Both the position numbers and the translations under genes were made by a program. Source: Verrucomicrobiota bacterium (lineage in GTDB: Bacteria; Verrucomicrobiota; Verrucomicrobiia; Limisphaerales; UBA1100). Taken from it: a DNA stretch of 27,156 bases. Where the stretch lies: positions 1 to 27,156 of the forward strand of contig JAPKDK010000009.1 of assembly GCA_028872645.1 (NCBI GenBank), written 5' to 3'. The notes under the pieces were generated by a model. The model made no database searches and was not told where the DNA came from. It worked only from the letters and a program-made list of their open reading frames with translations. Positions 15,211 through 22,996 of this stretch are shown piece by piece (within the stretch, counting starts at the first letter, position 1; the number at the start of each line of letters is the position of its first letter).

Positions 15211-15990
15211 GATGCAAGCGTAGGCGTTGTGGTTGTGGATGCTCTCGAAATTCTCGGCTTCGGCCTTGTACCACGTGACGTGTGGAAGTGCATTGAGGTG
15301 GGTGGCCACGTTGCGGACAAGGTCTTCCACGAACACAGGATTGGCGTAGGCTTGCTCGGTGACGTATTTTTCGTCGGGCCGTTTAAGCAGCGAATAGAGT
15401 TCGCAACTGGCGGATTGTTCAACAAGCGCGATGACGTCCTCAATCCAAACCGTTTCCTCCGAACGTAATTGGACGGTGACTTGGCCGCGTTGATTGTGCG
15501 CGCCCTCGGCGCTGATGGCTTTGGAGCACGGGCAAAGGGTGGTGACATTGGTGCGGACCTCGAGCACGAAATCGATTTCATCGCCATTGGCGGTGGCATC
15601 GAAGCGGGCTTGATAATCCATGAGACCGGTTAGGCCGGTGACGGGCGCGGCTTTTTCAAGGAAGAACGGGAAATCCATTTCGAGCTGCGCCGTCTGCGAA
15701 TCGAGCCGCTGCTGCATGGCGCGGAGGATGTCGGGGATATTTTCCACGTGCACCACGTTGCCGTGGGCGTTGAGCACTTCGATAAAGCGGCTCATGTGCG
15801 TGCCTTTGAAATGATGCGGCAAATCAACAAACATTCCGACAGTGGCGATGGTGTCCTGATGGGCGTGGGCTTTGTCGCGGATGCGGATGGGGAAGCGCAG
15901 GTCGCGGACGCCCACCTTGTCGATGCGCAGCTCGCGGTGGTCGCGTTGCTTTTGGATGTCGGTCAGAGGGCGGGTTTTTTCAGTGTCCAT
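15199..15990 (-). CDS. folE2: GTP cyclohydrolase FolE2 (type IB)
   Basis: This 263-residue enzyme makes dihydroneopterin triphosphate from GTP for folate (and queuosine) synthesis. FolE2-specific blocks: IDKVGVRDLRFPIRIRDK, VGMFVDLPHHFKGTHMSRFI, the catalytic cysteine in TTLCPCSKAIS, GAHNQRGQVTV, and the C-terminal HNHNAYA segment. FolE2 does not need zinc, using Mn or other metals, and in several bacteria its gene is under Zur control; that is family knowledge. The start is ATG at 15990 (MDTEKTRPLTDIQ). It is divergent from the plus-strand phosphatase-family gene over 78 bases. Confidence 0.96.
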   Translation of the reverse strand: MDTEKTRPLTDIQKQRDHRELRIDKVGVRDLRFPIRIRDKAHAHQDTIATVGMFVDLPHHFKGTHMSRFIEVLNAHGNVVHVENIPDILRAMQQRLDSQTAQLEMDFPFFLEKAAPVTGLTGLMDYQARFDATANGDEIDFVLEVRTNVTTLCPCSKAISAEGAHNQRGQVTVQLRSEETVWIEDVIALVEQSASCELYSLLKRPDEKYVTEQAYANPVFVEDLVRNVATHLNALPHVTWYKAEAENFESIHNHNAYACIEKG

Positions 15991-16034
15991 TGCGGGTGGA
16001 GAACTTAACACAGATTTGGCGGAGGGCAAATGAC

Positions 16035-16062
16035 TTTCCCATCGTCGCCCGCAAGCTATACT
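16035..16062 (+). promoter_or_regulatory. Probable promoter of the endonuclease/exonuclease/phosphatase-family gene
   Basis: A -10 box TATACT (16057-16062) lies six bases before the ATG at 16069, with a weak -35 TTTCCC (16035-16040) 16 bases upstream of it. There is no Shine-Dalgarno. The spacing implies a leaderless transcript, as for rph and the PDZ gene. Confidence 0.45.
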
Positions 16063-16068
16063 GCGCGG

Positions 16069-16977
16069 ATGAGATTCATCCTTTTCTTAGTCGTCACGGC
16101 GAGTGCGCTGTCGGCGGCGGACACATTCACCGTTGCAAGCTACAACGTGGAGAATTATTTTCTGCGTCCCTTTGGCACGCGCAAGGCAAAGTCAGCGGTC
16201 TCACGGGCCAAAGTGCGAGAGGCTATTTTGAAAATCCAACCTGACGTGTTGGCGCTGCAGGAAATTGGCCGCCGCGCGGCGTTGGATGAATTATTGGCGG
16301 GCTTGAAGGCCAAGGGTTTGAGCTATCCACACATCGAATGGGTGCAGGGGCCAGATCGGGCGATTCATTTGGTGGTGCTCAGCCGGTTTCCAATCGAGAC
16401 GCGCAAGACGCATTCGAAGGTGCCATATTTGCTCGATCGCCAGCGGTTTGAAGTGTCGCGCGGGTTTGGCGAAGTGACGATTCGCGTGAACGGCACTTAC
16501 AAGTTTACGCTACTGAATGCCCATTTAAAATCTAAACGCCCCGTGCCGAAGGCGAGTCAGGCGGAGCTGCGGCTAAGTGAAGCGCGTGAATTGCGCCGCA
16601 TCATCGAGGAACGGCTCAAGGGCGATCCCAATGCCAACTTGATGGTGGTGGGTGATCTCAACGATACTCAGGATCAACCGCCGATTCGTACATTGCTGGG
16701 CAGCAAAGCGCCGAAGTTGGTGGACCTGCGACCTTATGAACGCAATGGCGATCGCGCGCTGCATCCGCAGAACGCCAAGTTTATCCCGCGGCGCGTGGCG
16801 TGGACTTCGTTTTACTGGAAAGAGGACAGCTACAGCCGGTTTGATTATCTCATCGCCAGCGCCGGCATGAATCGCGAACTGCGCCGCGAGGGCACGTTTG
16901 TGTACGCGATGGCCGATTGGGGTTTGGCCTCGGATCACCGGCTCTTGGTGGGTGAGTTTTTTGCGGAGGATCGCTGA
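16069..16977 (+). CDS. Secreted endonuclease/exonuclease/phosphatase family protein
   Basis: This 302-residue protein begins MRFILFLVVTASALSAADTF, a signal peptide, so it acts outside the cytoplasm. The metal-dependent phosphoesterase fold is complete: VASYNVENYF (Asn), VLALQEIG (metal-binding Glu), TLLNAHLKSK (His), VVGDLNDTQDQPP (the GDxND motif) and the final SDHRLLVGEF (SDH catalytic triad). Family members hydrolyse DNA, RNA, phosphoinositides or other phosphodiesters; the substrate is not predictable. The start at 16069 is preferred because it begins the signal peptide and matches the promoter. It ends one base before the convergent lptD stop. Confidence 0.93.
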   Translation: MRFILFLVVTASALSAADTFTVASYNVENYFLRPFGTRKAKSAVSRAKVREAILKIQPDVLALQEIGRRAALDELLAGLKAKGLSYPHIEWVQGPDRAIHLVVLSRFPIETRKTHSKVPYLLDRQRFEVSRGFGEVTIRVNGTYKFTLLNAHLKSKRPVPKASQAELRLSEARELRRIIEERLKGDPNANLMVVGDLNDTQDQPPIRTLLGSKAPKLVDLRPYERNGDRALHPQNAKFIPRRVAWTSFYWKEDSYSRFDYLIASAGMNRELRREGTFVYAMADWGLASDHRLLVGEFFAEDR

Positions 16978-16978
16978 G

Positions 16979-19171
16979 CTAATCCGAAGATGCGCGCGGG
17001 AATGCTTTGAGCGAGTAGTTGAGCGAAATCTGAAACTCATCATTGCGCCGGCCGGTGTCGGTTACAAATCGCAGGTCCACAAAAAATGTCCAGCTGCGCA
17101 TATCGCGGTGGAGGGTGTAGCTGTGCTGCGAGAGTTGGCCTTTGACGGCGTCGTAATATTGGCGCGTGGAGGCGGACCAGTTTTCATTGAGGAGGTAGGC
17201 CGCGCCGGAGTACATCACGCTGGTGCGGTCGGTCGAGGAGGTGCTGGGCTGCGCGAGGTAATAATAGTGGCCAAGGTCGAAGCGCCAGTTATCGTCGGGG
17301 GTGAAGTTTACGCTATTATTCATCAGGCGCCACATTGAATTATCGAGATCGTATCGGAAATTGGATTGCAGCTCGACCCAGTTGCGCGGACGGAAACGCA
17401 GGTCGGAGAACGCATCGGCAAAGGTATTTTGGCTGGAATTGGGGTCAAGCCGCCAATCGGTGTATAGATTCCAATCAATCAACTCATCGATGGCACGCGC
17501 CTGTTGTTCGTCGAGGCGCGGGGAACGGCGGGTTTGCCAAATGTTACGCAGCCCAAGCCGTACGGCATTTTGGCTGTCGATATTGTCGATCGCATTGTAA
17601 TTGGGCATCTCAAAGGGCAGCAGATTGGGGGAAGTTAATTCGCTGTCCAATTTATCCAATTCCCCCGGAGTGCGGTTGGGGCGCGGGATGAACACGTAGT
17701 TGATTGAAGGCTTCACGATGTGCCGCAGTCCGTTGACATCGAGCAGTTTGCTTTGGACGTCGGGCATGAGCTTGGAGAATTTAGTAGATAGTTCAACGCC
17801 GGTGTTGAACACATAACGTTCACTGCTGGGAGTGCTTTTGCTGCGTCCCTCGGTGGCGCCGTAATGGGTGAAGCGCCCGCCAACTCGCGGGGTGACGTTC
17901 AGCCAGTCGTGGTAAGTTTTGGGCAGGTAAACCTGATGCAGCGTGTCCATCCGCATCATGCCATAGTCGTCGGAGCTACTATTAGCGTAGCGGCGGTTGA
18001 GGTAGGCCAGCGAACTTTCGGTGTCGTAAAAGAGCGACGTGTCGCCCAGTTGATGACGCGTGCCGCTCAGTCGCAAATCGGGTAGGCGTTGGACGGTTTC
18101 ATAAAAATCATTCATCCTCGGCTGCATCAGCAGGTTCAGCTCGTAATTCGACCATTTTTGGTCCAGCTCGAGGAATGAGTTGGGCTGCACGTTGTCCCGA
18201 TATAATCCTTCAAAAAAATCGCGCCGCATATATTCATCCGACTCCAAATTAAAATTGGCTGTGGCGGTGAAGCCATTGGTGGTACTTAGCCGATGCTGCC
18301 ATGTGGCCAGATCGCGTTCACGATCGATGGCTCGGTTGAGCGAATCGGTGAGCGGATCATCATCCCACGCGCGGTAAAGGGAGAGCCGGCCTTCGCCGCC
18401 TTTGCCGAGGTTGTATTGAAAGTCTGGCCCCATTGCGAAGCCGCGTTGCGAGCGGTAGTCAAAATGGAATTCGCCGCCAAATTTTTCACTGCCCGGCCAC
18501 CGCACCGCGCTGAGCATGTAACTGCCCCACTCGCTTTTGATGCCCGGCTCCAAGTGGATGTTCCATGGGTGTCGCTTTAAACTACGCTTATAATAAGGCA
18601 TGTACATCACCGGAAGTTTGCCGAAATGCAGCGAGGCGTTCCGAAAAATGATGTGCTCGCCGGGCACGATTTCCACTTCCTTGGCCTTGATCACCATCGA
18701 CGGCTTTGCCACGTCGTCCGTGGTGAAGGTGGCGTTCTTGGCGGTGTAAACTTTGTTGGTGGTGTTGCCGGTCAGGTTTTCGCCGTGCATAAAAAACTCA
18801 AGATTGCCCGTGCGAAATTGGGCGGACTTAATGTTGCGCGTTTTGAAATTGTACTCCATCCGCTCCGCCTTCCAAATGTTCCCATCGCGCCGTAGCACCA
18901 CATTACCCGTGGCAGTCATTTGTTCGGTGAGGTGGTTGAACGTGCCGTTGTCGGTGGTGATCTCAGCGGCATCCGGTTGGCCCTGATGATACTTCACCCG
19001 AATCCGGCCCGAGCCGATGGTGGTGCTGGAAGCTGCATCGAATTTAATATCCGCGTCGGGCCCCACGAGTACGATTTTTATTTTCAATGGACTCAAGCCA
19101 TTTTGAGCCATTAATTCGCCCGCGAAGAATATCATCCCCACAAACGCTAGGTAAATCAGTTGCCTCCTCAT
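16979..19171 (-). CDS. lptD: LPS-assembly protein LptD (outer-membrane translocon)
   Basis: This 730-residue protein has a signal peptide (MRRQLIYLAFVGMIFFAG to MAQ) and an N-terminal OstA/LptA-like periplasmic domain: IKFDAASSTTIGSGRIRVKY, DAAEITTDNGTFNHLTEQMT, ATGNVVLRRDGNIWKAERME, with repeated beta-strand turns and the PVMYMPYYKR motif typical of the end of this domain (about residues 190-205). A long beta-barrel follows, with alternating aromatic strands (for example MGPDFQYNLGKGGEGRLSLY) and a C-terminal strand. It delivers lipopolysaccharide to the outer leaflet. An in-frame GTG six bases upstream is an alternative start. The C-terminal barrel is poorly conserved in general, so the assignment rests mainly on the N-terminal half and overall size. 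Confidence 0.88.
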   Translation of the reverse strand: MRRQLIYLAFVGMIFFAGELMAQNGLSPLKIKIVLVGPDADIKFDAASSTTIGSGRIRVKYHQGQPDAAEITTDNGTFNHLTEQMTATGNVVLRRDGNIWKAERMEYNFKTRNIKSAQFRTGNLEFFMHGENLTGNTTNKVYTAKNATFTTDDVAKPSMVIKAKEVEIVPGEHIIFRNASLHFGKLPVMYMPYYKRSLKRHPWNIHLEPGIKSEWGSYMLSAVRWPGSEKFGGEFHFDYRSQRGFAMGPDFQYNLGKGGEGRLSLYRAWDDDPLTDSLNRAIDRERDLATWQHRLSTTNGFTATANFNLESDEYMRRDFFEGLYRDNVQPNSFLELDQKWSNYELNLLMQPRMNDFYETVQRLPDLRLSGTRHQLGDTSLFYDTESSLAYLNRRYANSSSDDYGMMRMDTLHQVYLPKTYHDWLNVTPRVGGRFTHYGATEGRSKSTPSSERYVFNTGVELSTKFSKLMPDVQSKLLDVNGLRHIVKPSINYVFIPRPNRTPGELDKLDSELTSPNLLPFEMPNYNAIDNIDSQNAVRLGLRNIWQTRRSPRLDEQQARAIDELIDWNLYTDWRLDPNSSQNTFADAFSDLRFRPRNWVELQSNFRYDLDNSMWRLMNNSVNFTPDDNWRFDLGHYYYLAQPSTSSTDRTSVMYSGAAYLLNENWSASTRQYYDAVKGQLSQHSYTLHRDMRSWTFFVDLRFVTDTGRRNDEFQISLNYSLKAFPRASSD

Positions 19172-19230
19172 CAGCACGTCTAGTGGAGCAAACCCTTGCC
19201 CTCAAGCCAACCCCAACTTATCCCCAGTAT
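19161..19230. repeat. Degenerate direct repeat, copy A (lptD 5' end and upstream)
   Basis: This 70-base block covers the first codons and upstream region of lptD. It aligns without gaps to 19441-19510 at exactly 280 bases distance; I count 46 of 70 identical positions, including a shared TCCTCATCAGCAC. Confidence 0.55.
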
Positions 19231-19264
19231 CCAATGTTGTCCGGGCCGGTGGCTCGGGTCCCGC

Positions 19265-19281
19265 CTCACCGAGCCGGGCTA
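19265..19281. repeat. Short dispersed repeat CTCACCGAGCCGGGCTA, copy 1
   Basis: This exact 17-base match recurs at 24657-24673. Here it also forms a hairpin with an upstream GGCTCGG (19251-19257). Confidence 0.65.
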
Positions 19282-19440
19282 TAGAGCGCACTGCATTTCG
19301 CCGACAAGATGTAGGCAGTACGACTGACAGCCATGGTTTTGGCCATTAAATTTTCGCCTATGAAACTCACGCGTCAGAGGATGCTTTGCCTCAGTCCCGG
19401 CGTTCTCTTCGCGGCCCCGGTCATGGCAATAAAAAGAAGC

Positions 19441-19510
19441 TGCATCCTCATCAGCACTGCCAATAGAGCAAACTTGCCCCAACCTGCTAAACATGACTTA
19501 TCCGCAATCG
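19441..19510. repeat. Degenerate direct repeat, copy B (lptD start-like)
   Basis: This block is the gapless counterpart of 19161-19230. On the minus strand it contains GTGCTGATGAGGATGCAGCT, which mirrors the lptD start (GTGCTGATGAGGAGGCAACT) and would encode MRMQLLFIA before similarity ends. It looks like a partial, decayed duplication of the lptD promoter and first codons. Confidence 0.5.
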
Positions 19511-19560
19511 CGCCGCGCATTGACAGCATCTCGCCCGCCGCCAATACTTCCGTCCCCTCG

Positions 19561-20850
19561 ATGAAAACCGCCACCGACAGCACCCTCATCACCCACGGCC
19601 AACTTGTAGACGGAACCGGCGGCCCCGTCATCCCCAACGCCGCCGTGCTCATCACCGACGGCAAAATCGTCTTCGCCGGCCCCGCCGCCGACTGTCCCGA
19701 GAACAACGCCGATACCCTCGACTCCCGTGGCGGCACCATCATACCCGGGCTCATCGAGGCCCATTTCCACGCCACTTATTTTAACGTCGCCGAGTTGACC
19801 GATCTCGACATCAAGTATCCGGTTGAATACGTCAGCCTGCTCGCCGCCGTAAACTGCCAGCTCGCCCTCGAGTGCGGCTACACCAGCGCGCGCTCCGGCG
19901 GTTGTCTTTTCAACTGCGACTACTGGCTCCGCGAAGCCATCGAAAGCGACCTCATCCCCGGCCCGCGCCTCGCCACCAGCGGCCGGGAAATTTGTTCCGC
20001 CGGCGGCCTCATGGACTGGAATCCCGGCTTCCGCAAAATCGGCATGGAGGGCCTCGTCTTCATTATCAACGGCGTCGATGACGCACGCTCCGCCGTTCGT
20101 GAGTTGGTCAAGGACGGCGTCGAGTGGGTCAAAACCTACCCCACCGGCGACGCCGCCGCGCCCGACACCAACGACCACCATACCCTCTGCATGACCTTCG
20201 ATGAAATGCACGCCGTCGTCGAGACCGCCCACAATCACGGCATGAAAGTCACCGGCCATTGCCGCGCCACCGAGGGCATCAAGAACGCCCTGCGCGCCGG
20301 CTACGACACCATCGAACACGGCTCGTTCATCGACGACGAGGGCCTGGACCTCCTGCTCGAGCGCGACGTCCCCTGCGTGCCCGGCCTTTACTTTGAAAAA
20401 GCCAGCGTCGAGCGCGGCCCCGAGTTCGGCCTGCCCCAAGCCGTCATCGACGGCCATCAGGAAACCCTCGACGCCGGCAAGGCCAGCGCGCTGAAAATCC
20501 TCCGCGCCGGCGGCCGCCTCGGCCTCGGCGGCGACTATGGATTTGCCTGGACCCCCCACGGCACCTACGCCCACGAGCTGACCTTCTTCGTCGAGGACGT
20601 TGGCTTCACCCCCATGGAGGCCCTCACCTGTGCCACCAAAACCGGCGCCGAAATCATGGGCCGCGGCGACGAACTCGGTACCCTCGAGCCCGGCAAACTT
20701 GCCGACATCCTCATCCTCGACGGCGACGTGCTGGATGACATTTCAATTCTGGAAGACCGCAAAAACTTCATCGCTATCCTCCAAGGCGGCGTGATAAAAG
20801 CCGGCCAGCTTGCTCCCCGGCATGAACCCCAAATCCCCACCATTGGATAA
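19561..20850 (+). CDS. Metal-dependent amidohydrolase (imidazolonepropionase/prolidase-like)
   Basis: This 429-residue protein starts MKTATDSTLITHGQLVDGTG. It has the composite N/C-terminal beta-sandwich and TIM-barrel of the amidohydrolase superfamily: IPGLIEAHFHATYF (His68, His70), VEWVKTYPTG (Lys191, the place of the carboxylated lysine), GHCRATEG (His233), DTIEHGSF (His253), GLGGDYGF (Asp325), and the C-terminal LEPGKLADILILDGD. Relatives hydrolyse cyclic amides or dipeptides; I cannot name the substrate. There is no signal peptide. Its GC content and use of C-ending codons are visibly higher than in neighbouring genes. It is seven bases from the next gene and probably co-transcribed. Confidence 0.88.
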   Translation: MKTATDSTLITHGQLVDGTGGPVIPNAAVLITDGKIVFAGPAADCPENNADTLDSRGGTIIPGLIEAHFHATYFNVAELTDLDIKYPVEYVSLLAAVNCQLALECGYTSARSGGCLFNCDYWLREAIESDLIPGPRLATSGREICSAGGLMDWNPGFRKIGMEGLVFIINGVDDARSAVRELVKDGVEWVKTYPTGDAAAPDTNDHHTLCMTFDEMHAVVETAHNHGMKVTGHCRATEGIKNALRAGYDTIEHGSFIDDEGLDLLLERDVPCVPGLYFEKASVERGPEFGLPQAVIDGHQETLDAGKASALKILRAGGRLGLGGDYGFAWTPHGTYAHELTFFVEDVGFTPMEALTCATKTGAEIMGRGDELGTLEPGKLADILILDGDVLDDISILEDRKNFIAILQGGVIKAGQLAPRHEPQIPTIG

Positions 20851-20857
20851 AATTAAA

Positions 20858-22951
20858 ATGAAAAAATCTCTGATTCTCACCGCGCTCATTTCAGCCGCCA
20901 CCCTCGTCGCCGCGCCGAAGGATATTCCGCAGCAGAAGGAGGCGGACTGGGTGGATGCGCGGTATGCGAAGGTGAAATTCGGGCCTTTCGTCAGCGGCCA
21001 CATTGCCACGCCGAAGGGGAGCACGCACAAAGGCATCGCCATTCGTGTGGGCGAGAAGGGCGAGGGCACGATGGTCTTCGACACCGATCTGTGCACGTGG
21101 CGTGCCGGCTGGACCGGCGGCTTTCTCAAGACCGACCCCGCCCGCTACGGCCTCATCCGCGCGCTGAAGCCCGATGGCCAAATGGTCTTCGCCAACCCAC
21201 CCACCCCTGGCGTGGCTAACGCCAAAGGCTCCTTCGCCGACCCCCGCAAAGTGAAGCACGGCCCGATGCCACAAGCGCATGCTCGTTACAAAGGATTGTA
21301 TTTAAAGGGCAACCGGATTGTGATTCGGTATGATCTTGGAGAAACGGAAATTTATGATTTGCCATGGATGAGCAATGGCCAGGACGGAACGGGCCGTTTC
21401 AATCGGACAATAGTTATCAAGCAAGGACCAAAAAACTGGAAAGTTTATCAGTTGCAAGATGCGTCTGCAAAAATTGATGTGAAGGAATTGCTTAGACAAA
21501 AACCGGCAGCTACTCTTGGTGAAGGGAAATTGGAGGATGTAATTGGCGCAGGCCTGCGCCGGTGGGGCGATCCGATTGTCACCAAGGGAATTGTCGACAA
21601 GCGCAAGGCGCCGTTTGCCATCGACACGATTTCGGTGCCTTACAAGAATCGTTTCAACGCGTTGTTCTTCACGGCGGGGCATGACTTCACGAGCAATGGG
21701 GATTGCTACGTGGCGACAGCGCATGGGGATGTTTGGAAGGTGACGGGGATTGATGCGGAGCTCAAGGCGGTGAAGTGGCATCGGTTTGCCACGGGGCTGT
21801 ATCAGCCGCTGGGGTTGCGGGTGGTGAAGAATCAAGTGTACGTGCTGGGGCGCGATCAGATTACGCGGCTGCATGATAAGAACGGCGACGGCGAGGCGGA
21901 TTTTTACGAGGCGTTTAATAATGACATTATGATTGGCGGCGGCGGGCATTCGTACGCGACGTGTTTGGAGACGGATCCGGCGGGCAATTTTTATTTCATC
22001 CGCTGCGCCGAAGGCACACCGCACGGGGGCGTGGTTCTCAAGGTAACGGCCGATGGCAGCAAGCTCTCGGTGGTGGCCACGGGCTTTCGCAATCCCAACG
22101 GCCTCGGCGTGGGGCCCAACGGCATCATCACCGCCGCCGACCAACAAGGCACGTGGGTGCCCGAGACGCGGCTGGACGTCATCAAGCCCGGCGGTTTTTA
22201 CGGCTTCATGCCCAGCCACAAACGCAAGGTGGCACCGACCACTTACGACCCGCCGTTGGTGTGGATCCCCCGCGTGTTGGACAACTCCGCCGGCGGCCAA
22301 GTGTGGGTGCCGAAGAATTCGTGGGGCCCGCTCGGCGGTGAACTGCTGCATTTCTCCTACGGCCGTTGCACGATGATGCACATCGTCCGCGATGGCGCGA
22401 ACGGCGGCGTGGTGCCATTGCCCGGTCGCTTCCTATCGGGCGCGTGCCGCGGGCGCTTCAATCCCAAGGACGGCCACCTTTACGTCACCGGCTTGCTTGG
22501 CTGGCAAACCTCCGCCATCCGCGATGGCAGCCTCCAACGCGTGCGTTTCACCGGCGAGCCCATCCGCCAGCCCATCAGAATGAAAATCCACGCCAACGGC
22601 ATTCGCCTCACCTTCAGCACCCCGCTCGACAAAAAAATCGCTGAAGACATTGACAGCTGGTCCGCCGAACAATGGAACTACCGCTGGACCGCCGCGTACG
22701 GCTCCAAAGATTGGTCCGTCAAAGACCCCAACAAACAAGGCCGCGACCCCATTGCCATCAAGAACGCCAAACTCCTCCCCGACGGCAAAAGTGTTTTCCT
22801 CCAAATCGCCAAAGTCGCCCCCGTCCATTCCATGGCCATCCAGTACAACCTCGACACGGCGAAGGGCAAAATCTTCAAAGGCACATATTATTTGACCGTA
22901 AATGAAGTGGGTAAGGCATTGGCGGTTCAATCCAAAACCCGCAAGCGGTGA
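20858..22951 (+). CDS. Secreted DUF6797-like / beta-propeller (sorbosone-dehydrogenase-like) protein
   Basis: This 697-residue protein starts at MKKSLILTALISAATLVAAP, a signal peptide. Residues about 25-210 resemble the DUF6797 region that precedes PVC-type propellers (ADWVDARYAKVKFGPFVSGH, then FDTDLCTWRAGWTGGFL). Residues about 260-580 form a glucose/sorbosone-dehydrogenase-type propeller with repeated blocks GDVWKVTGID, GLYQPLGLRV, DKNGDGEADFYEAF (calcium-loop-like), ATGFRNPNGLGVGPNG and GGFYGFMPSH. The tail is an Ig-like sandwich. There is no CxxCH, so no haem is attached, unlike many relatives. Base composition changes along the gene. It is likely co-transcribed with the amidohydrolase. 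Function is unknown. Confidence 0.82.
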   Translation: MKKSLILTALISAATLVAAPKDIPQQKEADWVDARYAKVKFGPFVSGHIATPKGSTHKGIAIRVGEKGEGTMVFDTDLCTWRAGWTGGFLKTDPARYGLIRALKPDGQMVFANPPTPGVANAKGSFADPRKVKHGPMPQAHARYKGLYLKGNRIVIRYDLGETEIYDLPWMSNGQDGTGRFNRTIVIKQGPKNWKVYQLQDASAKIDVKELLRQKPAATLGEGKLEDVIGAGLRRWGDPIVTKGIVDKRKAPFAIDTISVPYKNRFNALFFTAGHDFTSNGDCYVATAHGDVWKVTGIDAELKAVKWHRFATGLYQPLGLRVVKNQVYVLGRDQITRLHDKNGDGEADFYEAFNNDIMIGGGGHSYATCLETDPAGNFYFIRCAEGTPHGGVVLKVTADGSKLSVVATGFRNPNGLGVGPNGIITAADQQGTWVPETRLDVIKPGGFYGFMPSHKRKVAPTTYDPPLVWIPRVLDNSAGGQVWVPKNSWGPLGGELLHFSYGRCTMMHIVRDGANGGVVPLPGRFLSGACRGRFNPKDGHLYVTGLLGWQTSAIRDGSLQRVRFTGEPIRQPIRMKIHANGIRLTFSTPLDKKIAEDIDSWSAEQWNYRWTAAYGSKDWSVKDPNKQGRDPIAIKNAKLLPDGKSVFLQIAKVAPVHSMAIQYNLDTAKGKIFKGTYYLTVNEVGKALAVQSKTRKR

Positions 22952-22962
22952 ATTAAATCTCC

Positions 22963-22990
22963 TTTCCAAGCCCTCCCGATAGCCTACAAT
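22963..22990 (+). promoter_or_regulatory. Probable promoter of the PDZ-protein gene, leaderless
   Basis: TTTCCA (22963-22968) and TACAAT (22985-22990) are 16 bases apart, with the ATG at 22997, six bases after the -10. There is no Shine-Dalgarno. The arrangement parallels that of the 16069 gene. Confidence 0.5.
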
Positions 22991-22996
22991 TCCCCA

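Larger units (their letters stand above)
19178..19560. other. Long intergenic region between divergent lptD and the amidohydrolase gene
   Basis: These 383 bases hold two degenerate direct-repeat copies, a hairpin-forming dispersed repeat and presumably the two divergent promoters. A plus-strand frame in line with the amidohydrolase is open from 19333, but its codons do not read like a signal peptide or domain, so I treat it as non-coding. No strong promoter pair can be called. Confidence 0.5.

Noticed and set aside
19498..20574. Long antisense open frame opposite the amidohydrolase gene
   Set aside because: It is rich in Gly/Ala/Val/Asp without domain motifs, as expected from the complement of a high-GC gene. 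The plus-strand frame has complete catalytic motifs.
21302..22381. 359-codon minus-strand open frame opposite the propeller gene
   Set aside because: It is a shadow of the propeller gene: His/Arg-rich and without domain motifs.
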